Positions 1 through 13,300 of a DNA stretch of 64,000 nt are shown here, piece by piece. Both the position numbers and the translations under genes were made by a program. The notes below the pieces were generated by a model. It saw nothing but the letters and a program-made list of their open reading frames with translations, was not told where the DNA came from and searched no databases. The stretch comes from Piscicola geometra (Eukaryota; Annelida; Clitellata; Hirudinida; Piscicolidae), in assembly GCA_943735955.1 (NCBI GenBank), contig OX030966.1, positions 6,103,893 to 6,167,892 of the forward strand, given 5' to 3'. The number at the start of each line of letters is the position of its first letter. Position 1 is the first letter of the stretch.

Positions 1-700
1 AAATTATGATACAAATAATGATGATAATAAAAATAAAATAAAAATATTATTATTATTATTAATGATTAATTATAAATCTTGAACGATTATCGGATTATTA
101 GAGTTTACAAAGGATGACCCAATTCCGAGTGGATAAGTGAATGAAAGTGGCTAAGTTAATCAGATTCATGAAATCAGGTCACAAAAGCAGTCAACGTTTT
201 TAAATATCTATTCAAATGGCTTATTAAATAATAATAATAATAATAATAATAATATTAATAATAATAATAATAATAATAACGATAATAATATATATATAAT
301 ATAAAAAAACAATAAAAAATTAGATCTTTTTCCGTTTAAAAACGAAAAATTATAACTTTTAGATGTAGCATAGCCTATACAATATAGGTCATCTGATGAA
401 TAATAAATAAATATTACCTTAACCATGTGAGAAGATCATTACAATATATCTAGGTGTATTTAAGGAATTTAAATAGATATATTTTATAGTTTTTGACACG
501 ATATAGTATTAATTTTCTATTTGGAAATAGATAATATACTTTTGATATAGTATAATACACTCTTGATATAGTATGATATAATTTTAATATAATATAAAAT
601 AATTTTGAAAATATAAAACTACAAGTACTGTGTTAGCAATGATAGCAAAGATGAGTAGGGAGCATGATTGTAGTGTCAATAAGTATTGTAGAGTGTGAAC
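1..700. other. AT-rich non-coding stretch
   Basis: No gene seen. Holds an imperfect AAT-type triplet array at about 225-290 and several short AT-rich repeats (TTGATATAGTATA-like units near 530-600). It probably lies in an intron of the FERM gene read leftwards from 2024. Confidence 0.5.
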
Positions 701-2024
701 CGGCATGCATTATCAAATTGAATTCTGAGTGTGAGTCTATTGATGTTTGAATTCATTTCATTAAATCTTTGTGTTTGTGTGTGTGTGTGTGTGTGTGAGT
801 GTGTGTGTGTGTGTGTGTGCGTGTGTGTGAGTGTGTGTGTGTGTGTGTGTGCGAATGTGTATCTGTCAAAGAAATCTGAATCGTAAAATTGACAGCCTAT
901 CACCCATGACCCTTGAAAGAGTTTTGAAGGTTTTTAGTGAACGAAAAGAAGAAAAATTTGGAAGAGAAATGCCGTGTAGAGAAGGAAGTCTTATGTCTTC
1001 TTGAAAAACTAATGAAGAAAGACTGGCTCCCTCGGCTTAAGGTTTAAGATGAAATGATGATAGCGATGACGATGATGCTGATGATGATGAAGATGATGAG
1101 GATGAAGATGATGAGGATGATGATAAAGATGATGATGATAAAGATGAGGATGATGATGATGATGACGATGATGATGATTACTTGACGGTGAAGTGGAGGT
1201 GGAGAGGGTTGGCGTTCTTAAGAAAGTCGTGTTCAAAAACTTTCCTATCCGCCATCAACCAGTGTCTGTTGTGGCTGTTGTGGTTGTGGTTGTTGGTGGT
1301 GTTTTGGTTGTTGTGGTTGTTGGTGGTGTTGGTGGTGTTGTGTTTTTTGTGTTTGTTGTTGTGGTTGTTGTGGCTGTGTTTGTGGTTGTTGGTGGTGTTT
1401 TGGTTGTTGTGGTTGTTGGTGGTGTAGTGGTTGTGGTTGTTGTGGTTGTTGGTGGTGTTGTGGCTGTAGTGGTTGTGGTTGTTGGTGGTGTTGTGGTTGT
1501 TGGTAGTGTTGTGGTTGTTGTGTTTATTGTTGTTGAAAAGTTGATTTAAAAAAAACAACAACACCACCACCAACAACAACAACATCAACACCAACTTGTG
1601 GTTATTGTAGGCGAGTCCAAAGAGCTGCTTGTCGATCAGGCGACACTTCTCTGCCACAATGTCCACCACTTCTGCCGTCGTCGACTTCAACTTTGATGTG
1701 GTAGTGATGAAAGGAGAGAAGGATGATGGTGGTGAGAGGAGAGAAGGATGATGGTGGTGAAAGGAGAGAAAATGGGAGTTAGTGGTAAGAAGAAAGAGGT
1801 TAAAGTATTAATATTTACAATGATAAATAAAAAAATAATTATCAGTTTAAATTATTATTAATATAAAACGAGTTTCCTTAAAATAGGTTAATACATGATT
1901 AATCCAATTAATTATCTGACTAAATAATCAATTAATTTCAATGATAAATGCGCACAGGAATGTGGACGTCGATGGTGAGTGAAGACCACGGCAGGATGAT
2001 CTTGGTCTTCCTAGCTTCGAGCAT
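701..2024 (-). CDS. FRMD4A/B-like FERM-domain protein, 5' coding exons (partial)
   Basis: Exons on the minus strand: 2024-1956, 1690-1596, 1265-1182, and more tentatively 766-701. All have AG acceptors and GT donors, and every junction keeps frame (phases 0, 2, 2). The spliced start is MLEARKTKIILPWSSLTIDV, followed by STTAEVVDIVAEKC, the FERM F1 landmark LFGLA, then HWLMADRKVFEHDF and NPLHLHFTVK. This lines up with the start of FERM domains of the FRMD4A/FRMD4B type (LDRRVLEHDFPKKSGP in the vertebrate proteins), which are cytoplasmic scaffolds linking polarity proteins and Arf6 exchange factors at junctions. The fourth exon (residues NSNINRLTLRIQFDNA) fits the F1-F2 link only loosely. The first Met of exon 2024 could be the start, or it may be preceded by the candidate exon at 4566-4261. 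The rest of FERM F2/F3 lies beyond the left edge. Family call fairly sure, paralogue unknown. Confidence 0.68.
771..852. repeat. (TG)n microsatellite
   Basis: Nearly pure TG dinucleotides with a few GA or GC interruptions. It sits directly upstream, in the minus-strand sense, of the acceptor of the tentative FERM exon 766-701. Confidence 0.9.
1268..1540. repeat. TTG/GTGGTT triplet-rich low-complexity intron
   Basis: Imperfect array of GTTGTGGTT and GGTGGTGTT units. It forms nearly the whole intron between FERM exons 1690-1596 and 1265-1182 and keeps open frames on both strands, so an unspliced reading gives an artefactual Asn/His-rich protein. Confidence 0.85.
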
Positions 2025-2059
2025 CTGTGGGCGAGAGAGAGAGAGAAGTGGAAGAGGGT

Positions 2060-2205
2060 TTAGATGGAGATGTGGTGGTTGAAATGTGGTGGTTGGGGGT
2101 GTGGTAATTGGAGGGTGTGGTGGTTGGAGGGTGTGGTGGTTGGAGGGTGTGGTGGTTGAAGGTGTGGTGGTTGGAGGTGTGGTGGTTGAAGTGTGGTGGT
2201 TGAGA
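2060..2205. repeat. GGTGTGGTGGTTGGA minisatellite
   Basis: About eight imperfect copies of a 15-17-base unit built on GGTGTGGTGGTTGGAG. It lies just upstream of FERM exon 2024-1956 in the minus-strand sense. Confidence 0.8.
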
Positions 2206-3678
2206 GAAATAGAGGAAAAAAAATAAAAAATAAAAAATAAAAACGTTAAAAATCCATAAAGATAAAATCCTTAATACTATTATTAATATCATAATTATTA
2301 ATAATAATATTATTATTATTATTGTTAGATGAGATAGATATAATAGTGATGGCATCCCCCTTATAATGAGATAACCATACGCATAATAGGTTTGCAGAGG
2401 CCATAACTGATTTGAGATGTAATTTTTAATTAAAAAAATAATTAAGTTCCAAATCAACATTCTTAATTACAAAGAAAAAAGAGAAAATAATATGAAAAAA
2501 CAACAATAATAATATTTGGAATATTTTAAGAAGTAATGCTGGTAATTTTGCTTTAGCAAGACTACTACTATCAGCACCAAGCTTGTGTTGAATTGTATGC
2601 ATTGTTTGCTCTAAACTCCTGTTGTATGAAAAAATATTTTTCTATAAATAAATCTCTATTATTATTATCATTGGTTTCATTGTTAACTATCATAGTTTTT
2701 CTAATGATATTTATTGGGGATTTTTTGGTGGTAATAAACTATATGTTCCGGGATTTGTGGAAATTACAGAGTTTTGTTTCTGAAAATCGACTTCAAGTAT
2801 CCAAATAGAAAGATTTTACTGCTATTTACTGAGAGTTGAGAATTTTTTTTGGGATTGTTATCATTCTCTTTATTTTTTTATACTTTAAATATTAATGAGA
2901 TTTTAAATATTTAAAGTTTTGACAATTATATTATTGTTATTATTATTATTATTATTATTTGTTATTAAAGTTTAAAGTAACCTTAAAGTGATTGAGCTCT
3001 GCTCAGCATCAATATTGACCCACAATGATAATAAGAAGAATGCTAAAACAAGAAATTACTATTATTTCAAACTTATAAATAAATAAAAAAGATAAATAAA
3101 AATAATTAAAACAAAGATAAAGATAAAACTGCGAAAAACCGAATAAAAAAACGTTAACACATTGTAACAAAAGTTAAGAACTATGTAAACATTAAAAAAA
3201 CACTTGATTTTCGCGTTCTATGCACGAAAAAAACATAAAATTCTTGTATTGTCTTTTTAAAGATTTTTTACACCGAAATGGAAGAAAATTGAAATATTTA
3301 TATGGCTTTAGGCTTCAATTGATTAAAATAAAAACAATTGTGGGTATAATTGAAAGCACGTGGCCAAATTAGGGCGTCATTATCTTAATTATTCTGGTGC
3401 GGAATCCATGACGATAATACAAAATCACCCATAATTACAATTTCCCTGGTCATTAGATTAAATAAGTGATTAAATGAGCGATTAAATTGAAAATATCTCA
3501 TTAAGAATTCAGTGGTGAAAGGTCGTTAACTTCATGATGAATGCTTGTGTTATGTCGTGTTTTTTTGGTCTCTTTTTTCGATTGTGGTTGAATGGTTGGG
3601 ATAACTGATGGATGAATAGGTGGATAGGAAAGATAATCGGAGGAAATGCTATTAGATTTGAAAAAGAACTGAGAATGG
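2206..3678. other. AT-rich stretch without a recognised gene
   Basis: Short TTA/TAA arrays near 2280-2320 and 2935-2960. No frame with sensible composition and splice sites was found. Probably intron of the FERM gene if the exon at 4566-4261 is real. Confidence 0.5.
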
Positions 3679-4193
3679 GATGTGGTGGATGAATGAATTG
3701 ATGAGGTGGATGAGTGGATTGATGTGGTGGATGAGTGAATTGATGTGGTGGATGAGTGGGTTGATGTGGTGGATGAGTGGATTGATGTGGTGGATGAATG
3801 GATTGATGTGGTGGATGAGTGGATTGATGTGGTGGATGAGTGGATTGATGTGGTGGATGAATGGATTGATGTGGTGGATGAATGGATTGATGTGGTGGAT
3901 GAGTGGGTTGATGTGGTGGATGAGTGAATTGATGAAGTGGATGAGTGAATTGATGTGGTGGATGAGTGGATTGATGTGGTGGATGAGTGAATTGATGAAG
4001 TGGATGAGTGGATTGATGTGGTGGATGAATGGATTGATGTGGTGGATGAATGGATTGATGTGGTGGATGAGTGGGTTGATGTGGTGGATGAGTGGATTGA
4101 TGAGGTGGATGAATGAATTGATGTGGTGGATGAGTGGATTAATGAGGTGGATGAGTGAATTGATGTGGTGGATGAGTGGATTGATGTGGTGGA
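3679..4193. repeat. 21-bp minisatellite, about 24 copies
   Basis: Tandem copies of GTGGATGAGTGGATTGATGTG with base changes mainly at GAGTGG/GAATGG/GAGTGA and TGTGG/TGAGG/TGAAG. Because 21 is a multiple of 3, several frames on both strands stay open (heptads such as IHSSTTS or MWWMSGL). That openness is a property of the repeat and not evidence of a protein. Confidence 0.92.
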
Positions 4194-4260
4194 TCCCACA
4201 GTGTACCTTTCCATTCTTCCTCCTACACTTATCCATCCACATCTCCATCCATCCCTTCAC

Positions 4261-4566
4261 TTCACCACCACCACCACCACCATTATCACCACCACCACCA
4301 CCACCACCATCAGAATAATCGATAACGTTATAGCAGTTCTCTCTACTGCCCCCCCTCATCATCAACTTGCCGCCCATGGTCAATCTGCCCAACGAGCTGA
4401 GTGTCATGCGACGTCGCCATGACGACGACGATGGTGATGATGATGATGAAGATGGAGTGATGGAGAATGGAAAGAAGGAAGAGGAGGAGGGAGAAGAGGA
4501 TGGAGGTTGGTGGTGTATCTTGTTGATGTTGCCAGAAGAGAGGCTTTTGTTTAAGAAGTGAGGCAT
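4261..4566 (-). CDS. Candidate N-terminal exon of the FERM gene
   Basis: Reading from an ATG at 4566 gives MPHFLNKSLSSGNINK, a Ser/Pro-rich stretch, then WRRRMTLSSLGRLTMGG, RENCYNVIDYSD and a poly-Gly run. A GTGAAG donor after 4261 would join in phase 0 to FERM exon 2024-1956. The non-repetitive central segment looks like real protein, but both flanks are triplet repeats and the splice is weak. It could equally be an exon of another gene or chance openness. Function unknown. Confidence 0.35.
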
Positions 4567-4574
4567 GGTGTTGG

Positions 4575-4735
4575 TGATGATGATGATGATGATAGTGGTA
4601 GTGATGATGATGGCTGTAATAGTGGTGATGGTAGTGATGAAAGCGGCTCTGATAGTGATGATAATGGTAATGATGATGATGATGATGGTGGTAAAGACGA
4701 TGATGATGGTGGTGGTAGTAGTTGTGATAGCAGCG
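4575..4735. repeat. GAT/GGT triplet-rich region
   Basis: Imperfect GATGAT, GGTAGT and GATGGT triplets. Open on both strands (Asp/Ser-rich on plus) only because of its periodicity. Confidence 0.75.
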
Positions 4736-5172
4736 ACAGTTTGAGACACACTCCAGATGGTTTCAGCTTGAGTTGAACAACCGATGATGTTCTTTAAGTG
4801 ACCTCAACTTAATGACTTGTCCTTAACTTCAGGATAGATTACTTCAAGTTTCCGAAAGACAGTAGTATTTTGGTGATTTTCCATTCATAAAACATGTGAT
4901 TCCATTAAATCTCCCGCCAAAAACTTCCACAATGCATGTATCCATTTAACAAAAACTATATTCCAAATCTCAACAGGTTGTAATGAACGGACTTGATTTG
5001 AAATTAAACAATTATAAATTACTGTCTCGTTAGTTATTCAAGGAATAATACTCTAGATCGATTGAGCAGTTCTTTTAGCGAGTTTGTATATGTATATATG
5101 TATTGGGATAATAGCTAGCCCCCAGCCCTAGTAATATGTTGCTAACTTGTTTTGAAGACGTGTTATGATACA

Positions 5173-5555
5173 CTAGAGATGAATAATGGTGATGAGTAAG
5201 CTATCGATGGTGATGGAAGAGAAGGAAGATGAGGGAGAAAAGAAAGAGGAAGAAGATGAGGAAGGGAAAGAAGAGGAAGAAGATGAAGAGAAGGAGGAGG
5301 AGGAAAAGAATAAAATATGTAATGATGATTTAGGAAAGAAAGATGAAAGCGGAATTACAGTGCAAAAAAAACAATGGGGAAAAGTAATAATAATAAAAGA
5401 TTTGGCGTGGAAAAAACTCCAAAAGAGAGCACGTTTTTGATGGTGGAGCATGAAAGGAAGGGCTGATGCGCTTGAGTAATGGTGAGTGGTCATAGGCATG
5501 AATGCAGAAGCCACTACTCATCATCATGCCAGCGTCCTCGATTCGGGATGAACCC
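5173..5555. other. Purine-rich stretch with a weak exon-like segment
   Basis: 5200-5310 is a GAA/GAG/GGA-rich tract that reads as poly-Glu on plus. On minus, an acceptor TTTCTGCTAG ends at 5557 and the frame after it starts GSSRIEDAGMMMSSGFCIHA and runs to SPSFHAPPSKTCSLLE. No good donor was found, so it is recorded only as a possible exon of the leftward gene. Confidence 0.25.
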
Positions 5556-5954
5556 TAGCAGAAAGTATTGTGTTCAACTTAGGCATTTCAAGAGGGATAA
5601 TTTCAGGGTTGGTATATGCGGATTAGTGAATTGAATGTTGATGTTTTTTAATCCCCAAAATTATGGTGATTATGATGATGATTATTATTGATACTATTAA
5701 ATAATTTGTATGGTTGGAGCATTACTATTATTAAATAAAACAAATTTGTATGTAAAACACAATAAAAACTGGAGTTTATGATATATATTTCCGTGCGGAG
5801 TACTCATTCAAAAACTCGAGGTCAGAAAAGCAAGTCCAAGACAAGAGTTAAACTCTTCGAATGAAATCTTCGAAGAACCCAGAACCCAACATTACTGCAC
5901 TACTAACTTCTGTGTTTGGTAGTGATAAACACTCATTTAAGTTCCAGCTATGTG

Positions 5955-6071
<117 letters not shown>

Positions 6072-6196
6072 CAAACATATAGAGAGTATACACATGACGC
6101 CCATTAAACTCATGTGTTTCTGTGTGATTATTGAAGAGATGAAGGTTTGATGATAAGCATATCTGGTCCAACTCTCTTCCTCTCAACACTTCCTCT

Positions 6197-6372
<176 letters not shown>

Positions 6373-7523
6373 TACTAGTAGTAGTGAAATAAAAAATATA
6401 ATAAAATAAACTTATTGAAGATTTCGGAAAAAAAATTAACTTTTCAAGTGCGTTCAAAAATGAGTTGAGAAAAATTGTCATAAAATTCTAAACTTTATGA
6501 GTATGTTCTAATATTAAATCATTTCTTTTGTATGTTTAAATACTTTTAAAAACGTGTGTATTGGACCTTTACACAATTTATATTGATTTGAAGAGAGAAA
6601 TAAAAGTATGATAATATTAACAAGACTCTCGCTAGGTTAACCTTATGTGACGCCACATTTTACAAAAATGTTAAATTCATAAGTTTTAAATTCAAGCTTA
6701 CCTACAAGGCATATGCTACGATAAAAAAGATTGAAAAACTAACCAAAAAATCTGAAATTGAGAGTAAATTGTTTATATTAAATTTAACAACACCAATGGT
6801 AAATTGAAAACCCAATCGTAAAAAAAGGTTTGGCGCAGCGGGTGACCTGGCTGAATATAAAGAGTCTACTATTTTTATTACACGCCCCTTACACGAAAAT
6901 TTTGTACTTTATCAAATTAATTAACAGATTTGATTATAAAAATTAAATAGAGTAGATCAAACCCATAAATCAACCAGTTTTAAAATTAATACTGAATATT
7001 TAATTAAAATATAAAAGTAAAAAATCTTTTAAAACGGTACTTTTGGAAGAGGTCACACATAATTTAATTATTAATTTATGCTCTAACATAAAGAAACTTA
7101 AACTGAAAGTTCATACTGAAGAAAATTAGATTCTAATGATGTGGTGGTGGTATTGATGATAATGATGATAGTGGTGCTGATGATGGTACTTGTAAATATA
7201 TTATGATGGTAGTGGTAATAAGGTTGAGAGAAAGATTAAAAGGTATATTGAAATATTTTTTTATGTTATAGTCAGTATAACTATTATTAGTATTATTATA
7301 ATTATAATCAATGCAAAAAATGAATGAAAGGATGGAAGAATGGGTGGAAGAATGGGTGGAAGGATAGAATAATAGATTGATGGATGAACGGATAAAAGAA
7401 TGTATTGTTAGAAGAAAGGAGAAATGAAGATAGAAGGTCATTGGAGGAAAGGATTTAAAAAGCTAGCAAATACAAGTACAATAATCCTAGAGGTATTTCC
7501 CATGCCTTGACAATTAGAAGCAG

Positions 7524-7526
<3 letters not shown>
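6373..7526. other. AT-rich stretch without a recognised gene
   Basis: Contains a GGATGGAAGAATGGGT-type degenerate repeat near 7325-7400. No supported coding exon. Confidence 0.5.
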
Positions 7527-7615
<89 letters not shown>

Positions 7616-7637
7616 TTGTGTGTGTGTGTTGTGTGTC
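7527..7637. repeat. (TG)n microsatellite
   Basis: About 40 TG units, then TGTGTTG-type interrupted copies to about 7637. Confidence 0.96.
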
Positions 7638-10600
7638 TAAGAAGTGTGAGAAATTACTTTCAGATACATTGTTCTTAATGCAACAACCCTGAAAACTTAA
7701 TAAAAACCATAGCATAGCCTGAATTACACTTGGATTAATGGATTACGACATCACAAGTAATAATGCTCTATATAATTTTTGTATATGACATTGAGACTTT
7801 GAAAATAAAATTACTAAATAAAGAAATGGATAATTTATTAGTATTATTATGTCAATAGAACACAAAAACTCACGGTTTTAAGATGGAAGAAGAATGGGAG
7901 AAGGATGGAGAAGGAATGAAGGAAGGATGATGGTGAAGATGAAGAGATGGAAGAATTCAAAAATGAATGGATGATGAGGGAAGGTTTTGAGAGTGAGTTC
8001 TCTATGGAGTGTGGAGAATCATGGTTTTCTAAACTTACAAACAGTGACTAACTAGATGTGATGATAGTGATGTTGATAATATTGATGATGATGGTGCTGA
8101 TGATGATGATGATGGTGATGATGATAGTAGTTGCAGTTTTCCTTTTGCATGTGAAGTTACTCTTGTTTTATTTTCTTTCAGCAGTCGGTTTTCTGCATTT
8201 ATGAAAATCCTTCAGTTAAATTTTCAATTTTCCAACAGAGAAAAAAAATTCAAGTAAAAATATAGTTATGTAGTAATACTACACTGTAGTACAAATAGTA
8301 CTTGAAATGTACTTGAAGATTACTGCTATCTGGAATGACTGTGTTGAAGCACATGGAAGAACTGAAAAGCCTTTAACTTTCAAGATAAAGAATTTTGTTC
8401 CAGCCAACCAATTAAAGCTGTTAATAATAATACAAATAATAAAAACAAATAATAATAATAACAATAATAATAAGAACAAATAATAATAAAAACAATAATA
8501 AGAACAAATAATAACAATATAAATAACAAGAACAAAAATGATAATAATAATAATGGTAATGTTGACCCAGTGCTAGAACAGCCATGATGAAGTATATGCA
8601 AGAAACTAGGGTAGTTTTGAAATGCTGTTTGCCATATAAAGAATATATAGTTATTATTTATATATATAGTTATTTATTGTGATTATATATGTGTATTTGT
8701 TTTCTATACTTCTAATAGTCTTTGATTTGTTATTTTAATTTAATACTTATATTATTGAAAATAAAAGAAATTTTTATGGTAATTGACCATGGCTTTGATT
8801 TAGTTATGAGAAACTAAACACTTTGTATCAAGTTTAATTCTTTCTCGGTGATTTTTTTTTATATTGGCACTTGTCTGAGACACAACCCATTAAAGTTTAA
8901 TGGCCCCTATAGACAAATGATTAGAAGAAAAATATTTTATTGCTTATTGAATATAAACCCTCCATAAATCACTGAATAGGTGTGATGCAATTTAATGATT
9001 AAACCTCATTTTATAGATCTGGTAACACATTATTTTGTCACTATTTAAATTGTAAAAGCTTTTAGCTTATTAACGAACAGATACATTCTAGATTTATCAA
9101 GTTGAATTATATTTATATAATTTTCGGAATTTAAAAATATATTTATTTTTATAAACAGAGCCTCAACCTGGTCTTTATTGATTCAACCCTTTTGGTGGAT
9201 ATGAACATATAACTAATTTTGATAAAGCAAAATCAGTGAAAATAAATGGTTAATGTTCTATTAAAGTTGTTGAAATAAATATTTTTATTTTTCTAAAATA
9301 ATAATGAGAGGCTTTAAACTTTAAAGTTTAAATTGGAAAAACTCAGTAAGAAAAGTCATGAAAAAAAACATTAAAAATTTTATCATTAACAAATATTTTT
9401 TCAGTTAAATCAATTTGAATAAAAACAGAAATTGTATATTGTGAAGAAGTGTTATGGAAATAACTATGATTTAAATTTTGAAACCACACCTGTTGATTAA
9501 TAGGAAGACATTGAAAACATAATTCTTTTCGAAACTTATTAAAATAATTTTAACAGATTTGAAGTTATTTCTTGATAAGTGGAAACTACTTTAAATTCAT
9601 TGGATTGATCACAATGAAGGTAAAAATTAAATTATTCGCCATATTTTAACCTAAACCTGTATAGTTCTATAGCGACACCTATTTTGATTTTATTAAACTT
9701 TTTCATTTTAAATAGCATACAATTAAAATACTGCTATTATAATTAAGTTTTTATTAAAAATAATTTATTAAATGATTTTAATTGAGAACTAATCAGAAAA
9801 ACTCTGAAAAAATGAGTTTTAAACAGCTTTTCCTTACAACCTTCGTCTCTGAAGAAATTGGATAAGTTTCTAATCATAAAACTAACTAGAATAAATGAAA
9901 ATATTTCAAAATAATTTTTAAGTGATATCAACACCCATTGTAAAAGATCAAAGGGTTGTCCAAGTAATCAAATCAGCATTTCATGTCCAAAGCGTTTGAT
10001 TTAAACTATTTTCTGAAAAGCATATAGAAAATAATCTTTTGAGTGCTATTTACTTACCGTTATCATATTTTAACTGAGAGTTTAGATACATTTCCAACGA
10101 CTTTAAAATAAGATAAATTACAAAACGATACAACCACAAGTGTCAAAAGAAAGGCTTTGACTCTTCGGAAGCACATTGGTCATCATGATCACTTGATGAT
10201 ATTTATAATTTGTGAAATTAAAATTTTCAGAAAATCCATTTATAATTATAATTTTTCCAACTATTCATCAACTAAACCAGGCAATTAAGAACACGAGCAA
10301 TGTAAAAAGACCAAACAACAAGTCTCTTATCCGTCTAAAGCACTCAGAGTCCACGAACCTCTAAATTATTATGTAATTCGCCTATTTTTGAAAAGTCCAT
10401 TATTTCCTGTGGGATTCTGAAGCCTCGGCTGGGGATTCCTCGCGTGCGTCGAATCACCCATTAATTAGAAGAAAAAATTCGGTCGTTTACATGTTAAATA
10501 TAATTATCTATTTTATTATTTGGGTTTTATTTATTAAATATTTTTATGATTTAATGTAATTTTTATTCTTTATTATTTATTTTTATTCTTTATTATTTAT

Positions 10601-12660
10601 TTTTTCTTTATGGGAGGGTTTTATTCAATTTTATCTTTAGTTTTCAAGGATTTAGTTAGAATTTAATATTTTCATTTAATCAATCTGTTTAGTATAAAAA
10701 ATGAGTTTTAATTCCACACTTTAAATATTATTTTTTAAATTTAATATTTATCAAATCCCATGGTGTCGTCACAAATTTGACGGTTTTAAGATGTTCAAAC
10801 ATAAACTTTCGATTTGGCACTTTGACTCTTAAAACCACTGTGTGATTCTTTGACCGAGTACTTTTTGAAGTTTTAAAATAATTTTTTTTATTTTTTTATT
10901 TTCATTGAAAACAATGAGTGTTTTTATAATATTATTGAAAGTAAGATAAACTATCTCTTTTCTTGCACACCAAATACATTAATTCTAATTTTTAATGAAA
11001 GTATTTTCTTCCTTTTTTAGATTGAAAAAAAATTTAACGAGAAAAATTTGGTTGATTTAACTATGTTGAAAGCTTGTTTCTGGATAAACATTTCTTTCGA
11101 GTTTTTGTACACGTTTTTTCAAATAAAAACTATCCAAAACAATGACTTTAAAAAGTTTTAAAACTTTTAATATTTATAGTTTTTCTAAAAACTATTTTTT
11201 CCAAAAAAGTTTTTTTTCTACGTCGTTTAAATTAGCGAAATGTTTCTTTTGGCATTTCCGTTTTCATCCACCTGCCTAATTACCCAGTCATTACTCCTGA
11301 TTGTCGTCTAATAGAAGTAATTTAATGCTGCTGTTAATTATAATTAGGATAAAATAATATAAATATAGATAGCTATATTAAGAATAAAATAATTATCACC
11401 ATCATTATTTTCCTCCTCCTCTTTCTCATCATCATCATCATCATCATCTTCATCCTCATCCCAATCATCATTATCATCGCCATAATACTGCCTGAATAAG
11501 TCGAATAGTAGAAATAATAATTAATAAAATATATTTAGAAAAAGAAAAAAAATATTTCATACTACGCCAAGCAGGAATTTTAATGAATAATATTAAACTC
11601 TCAAAGTAAAATTACAAATTTATGTAATCCAAAGGACAAAACATAAATTATTTATTTAAAAATACATTTATGGCATTTAAGCTCGCTTACTCACACGCAG
11701 GACGGCATGTGAACTTGAATTTTCGAGTTCGGTTTCAATTCGACACCCTTAAAACTCCAGTTTGGTTCGAGTTTGGTACGAATTTGGTTCGAATCCCATC
11801 TCCTATTCTCAATCACCAACGGCATACAAATGTGTCAGCTAAATTGGCTTGACTAAGGAGCTACTTAGAATTGAATTTACAGCGAGCAATAAAACTTCAT
11901 CTCCACAAACCAGACGATAATAAGAAGGTAATAAAACAAAAATAACAAGATGGAGAACTAATTTTTGTCTGTTTTTTTCTTTTTTCTGGGTAATTACTTT
12001 TAAAAAGCTTTTTACTTTTTAAATTTTATTAGTGGCGTCAAGGTATATATCTTGGTGCTTTTTGCAATGGTTAGATGGGTATTTGTATGTGAGTACTTAT
12101 GTATGTGTGTATTTATGTTTTTTTGGTTTTATTTTTTATGTATATAGATTATTGGTTTATTTTCATACTTTTGTTTTTACGTGCGTGTTCATGTATTTTA
12201 TGTATTTTCATGTATGTATTTTGGTATTTTTTATGTATGTATATGTGTAGTTATATGTATGTATATGGGTATTTGTATGTGCAAATACATATGTATGTGT
12301 ATTTGTGTGTGCATATATGTGTGTATGTCATTTCCAGGTCGGGAACTCATTTAAGCGTGGGTTTGCATGCTTTCCGCTGCAAAAGCTTTTGGTGCGCAGA
12401 TCTGTAAAAGTAATTGTAATAGAAAAATCCAATTTAATTAAGCAATTTGTTTAATTGATTAATTGGTTAAACAGGGTTAATAGGTTATTGCTTCTTCGTG
12501 ATTAATCTTGCTAAGGTAGTTGAAGAACGCAATTGCCAAAGCATATGGAAAATATTCAATTGAATTTCTATTGATTCTAGATTATTAAACGTTTACATCA
12601 ATACTTTTATTATCTTTTTTAATACTTTAATTAACTGAGAAAATTAATATTTCATTAATT
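7638..12660. other. Five-kilobase AT-rich gap
   Basis: No gene supported. Contains GAT-rich 8070-8125, AAT/AAC array 8425-8560, an ATC array near 11420-11475, a TGTATGT-rich patch 12080-12330, and a three-fold direct repeat of GGTTCGAATTT-like units at about 11761-11798. A GC-richer patch at 10405-10465 has no splice-supported frame. Confidence 0.5.
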
Positions 12661-12666
12661 CTCCAG

Positions 12667-12930
12667 CTTCCAAACGACCACCATCATGCCTCTACCCGGC
12701 GGTGCTCTTACTCTCCTACGTGCGTAATTTAATTTGTTCTAAATTTAATTAATAATTATTAATTAGCTTTCTTTTTATACATTTATAGGTTTTTTATATA
12801 TGAACATTTGTTGTAATTAAAACACAGTTTCTGGATTAATTTTTAGGCCTATAATTGTGTCCTGGAGTGGCAACATCCGGATTTATGACATCAAAACAAA
12901 AAAATCCCAAAAAATGATCAACCACAAATC
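12667..12930 (+). other. Two weak exon-like segments
   Basis: CTTCCAAACGACCACC follows a good acceptor (TAATTCTCCAG) and ends at a GTGCGT donor near 12720. A second segment follows TTTTTAG near 12847 and reads PIIVSWSGNIRIYDIKT. Joining them keeps frame (phase 2), but the second has no clear donor. These could be upstream exons of the Ser/Pro-rich gene ending at 17373. Function unknown. Confidence 0.22.
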
Positions 12931-13142
12931 TTACCAAATCCAACAACTTTCTAAACACTCATTTAAATCTTCAAATCGCTGTTCAAACTCCGAAAAACAT
13001 TGAATTTCGCAAATCGAAAAAAAAAGAATTATAAATAAATATACAAACCTAATTTTAATAAATATACAAAAAACTACTAGTAATAAATATATAAAAAACC
13101 TAATAGTAATAAATATATAAAAAACCTAATAGTAATAAATAA

Positions 13143-13245
<103 letters not shown>

Positions 13246-13300
13246 AGCAATTATTGGTATAAAATAAGCAACTAATCATAACGGAATATTTCAAAAGCAC

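Noticed and set aside
3501..4749. Long repeat proteins (IHSSTTS, HHINPLI, MWWMSGL) over the 21-bp minisatellite
   Set aside because: Openness follows from a unit length divisible by 3. Only the non-repetitive segment 4261-4566 was kept, as tentative.
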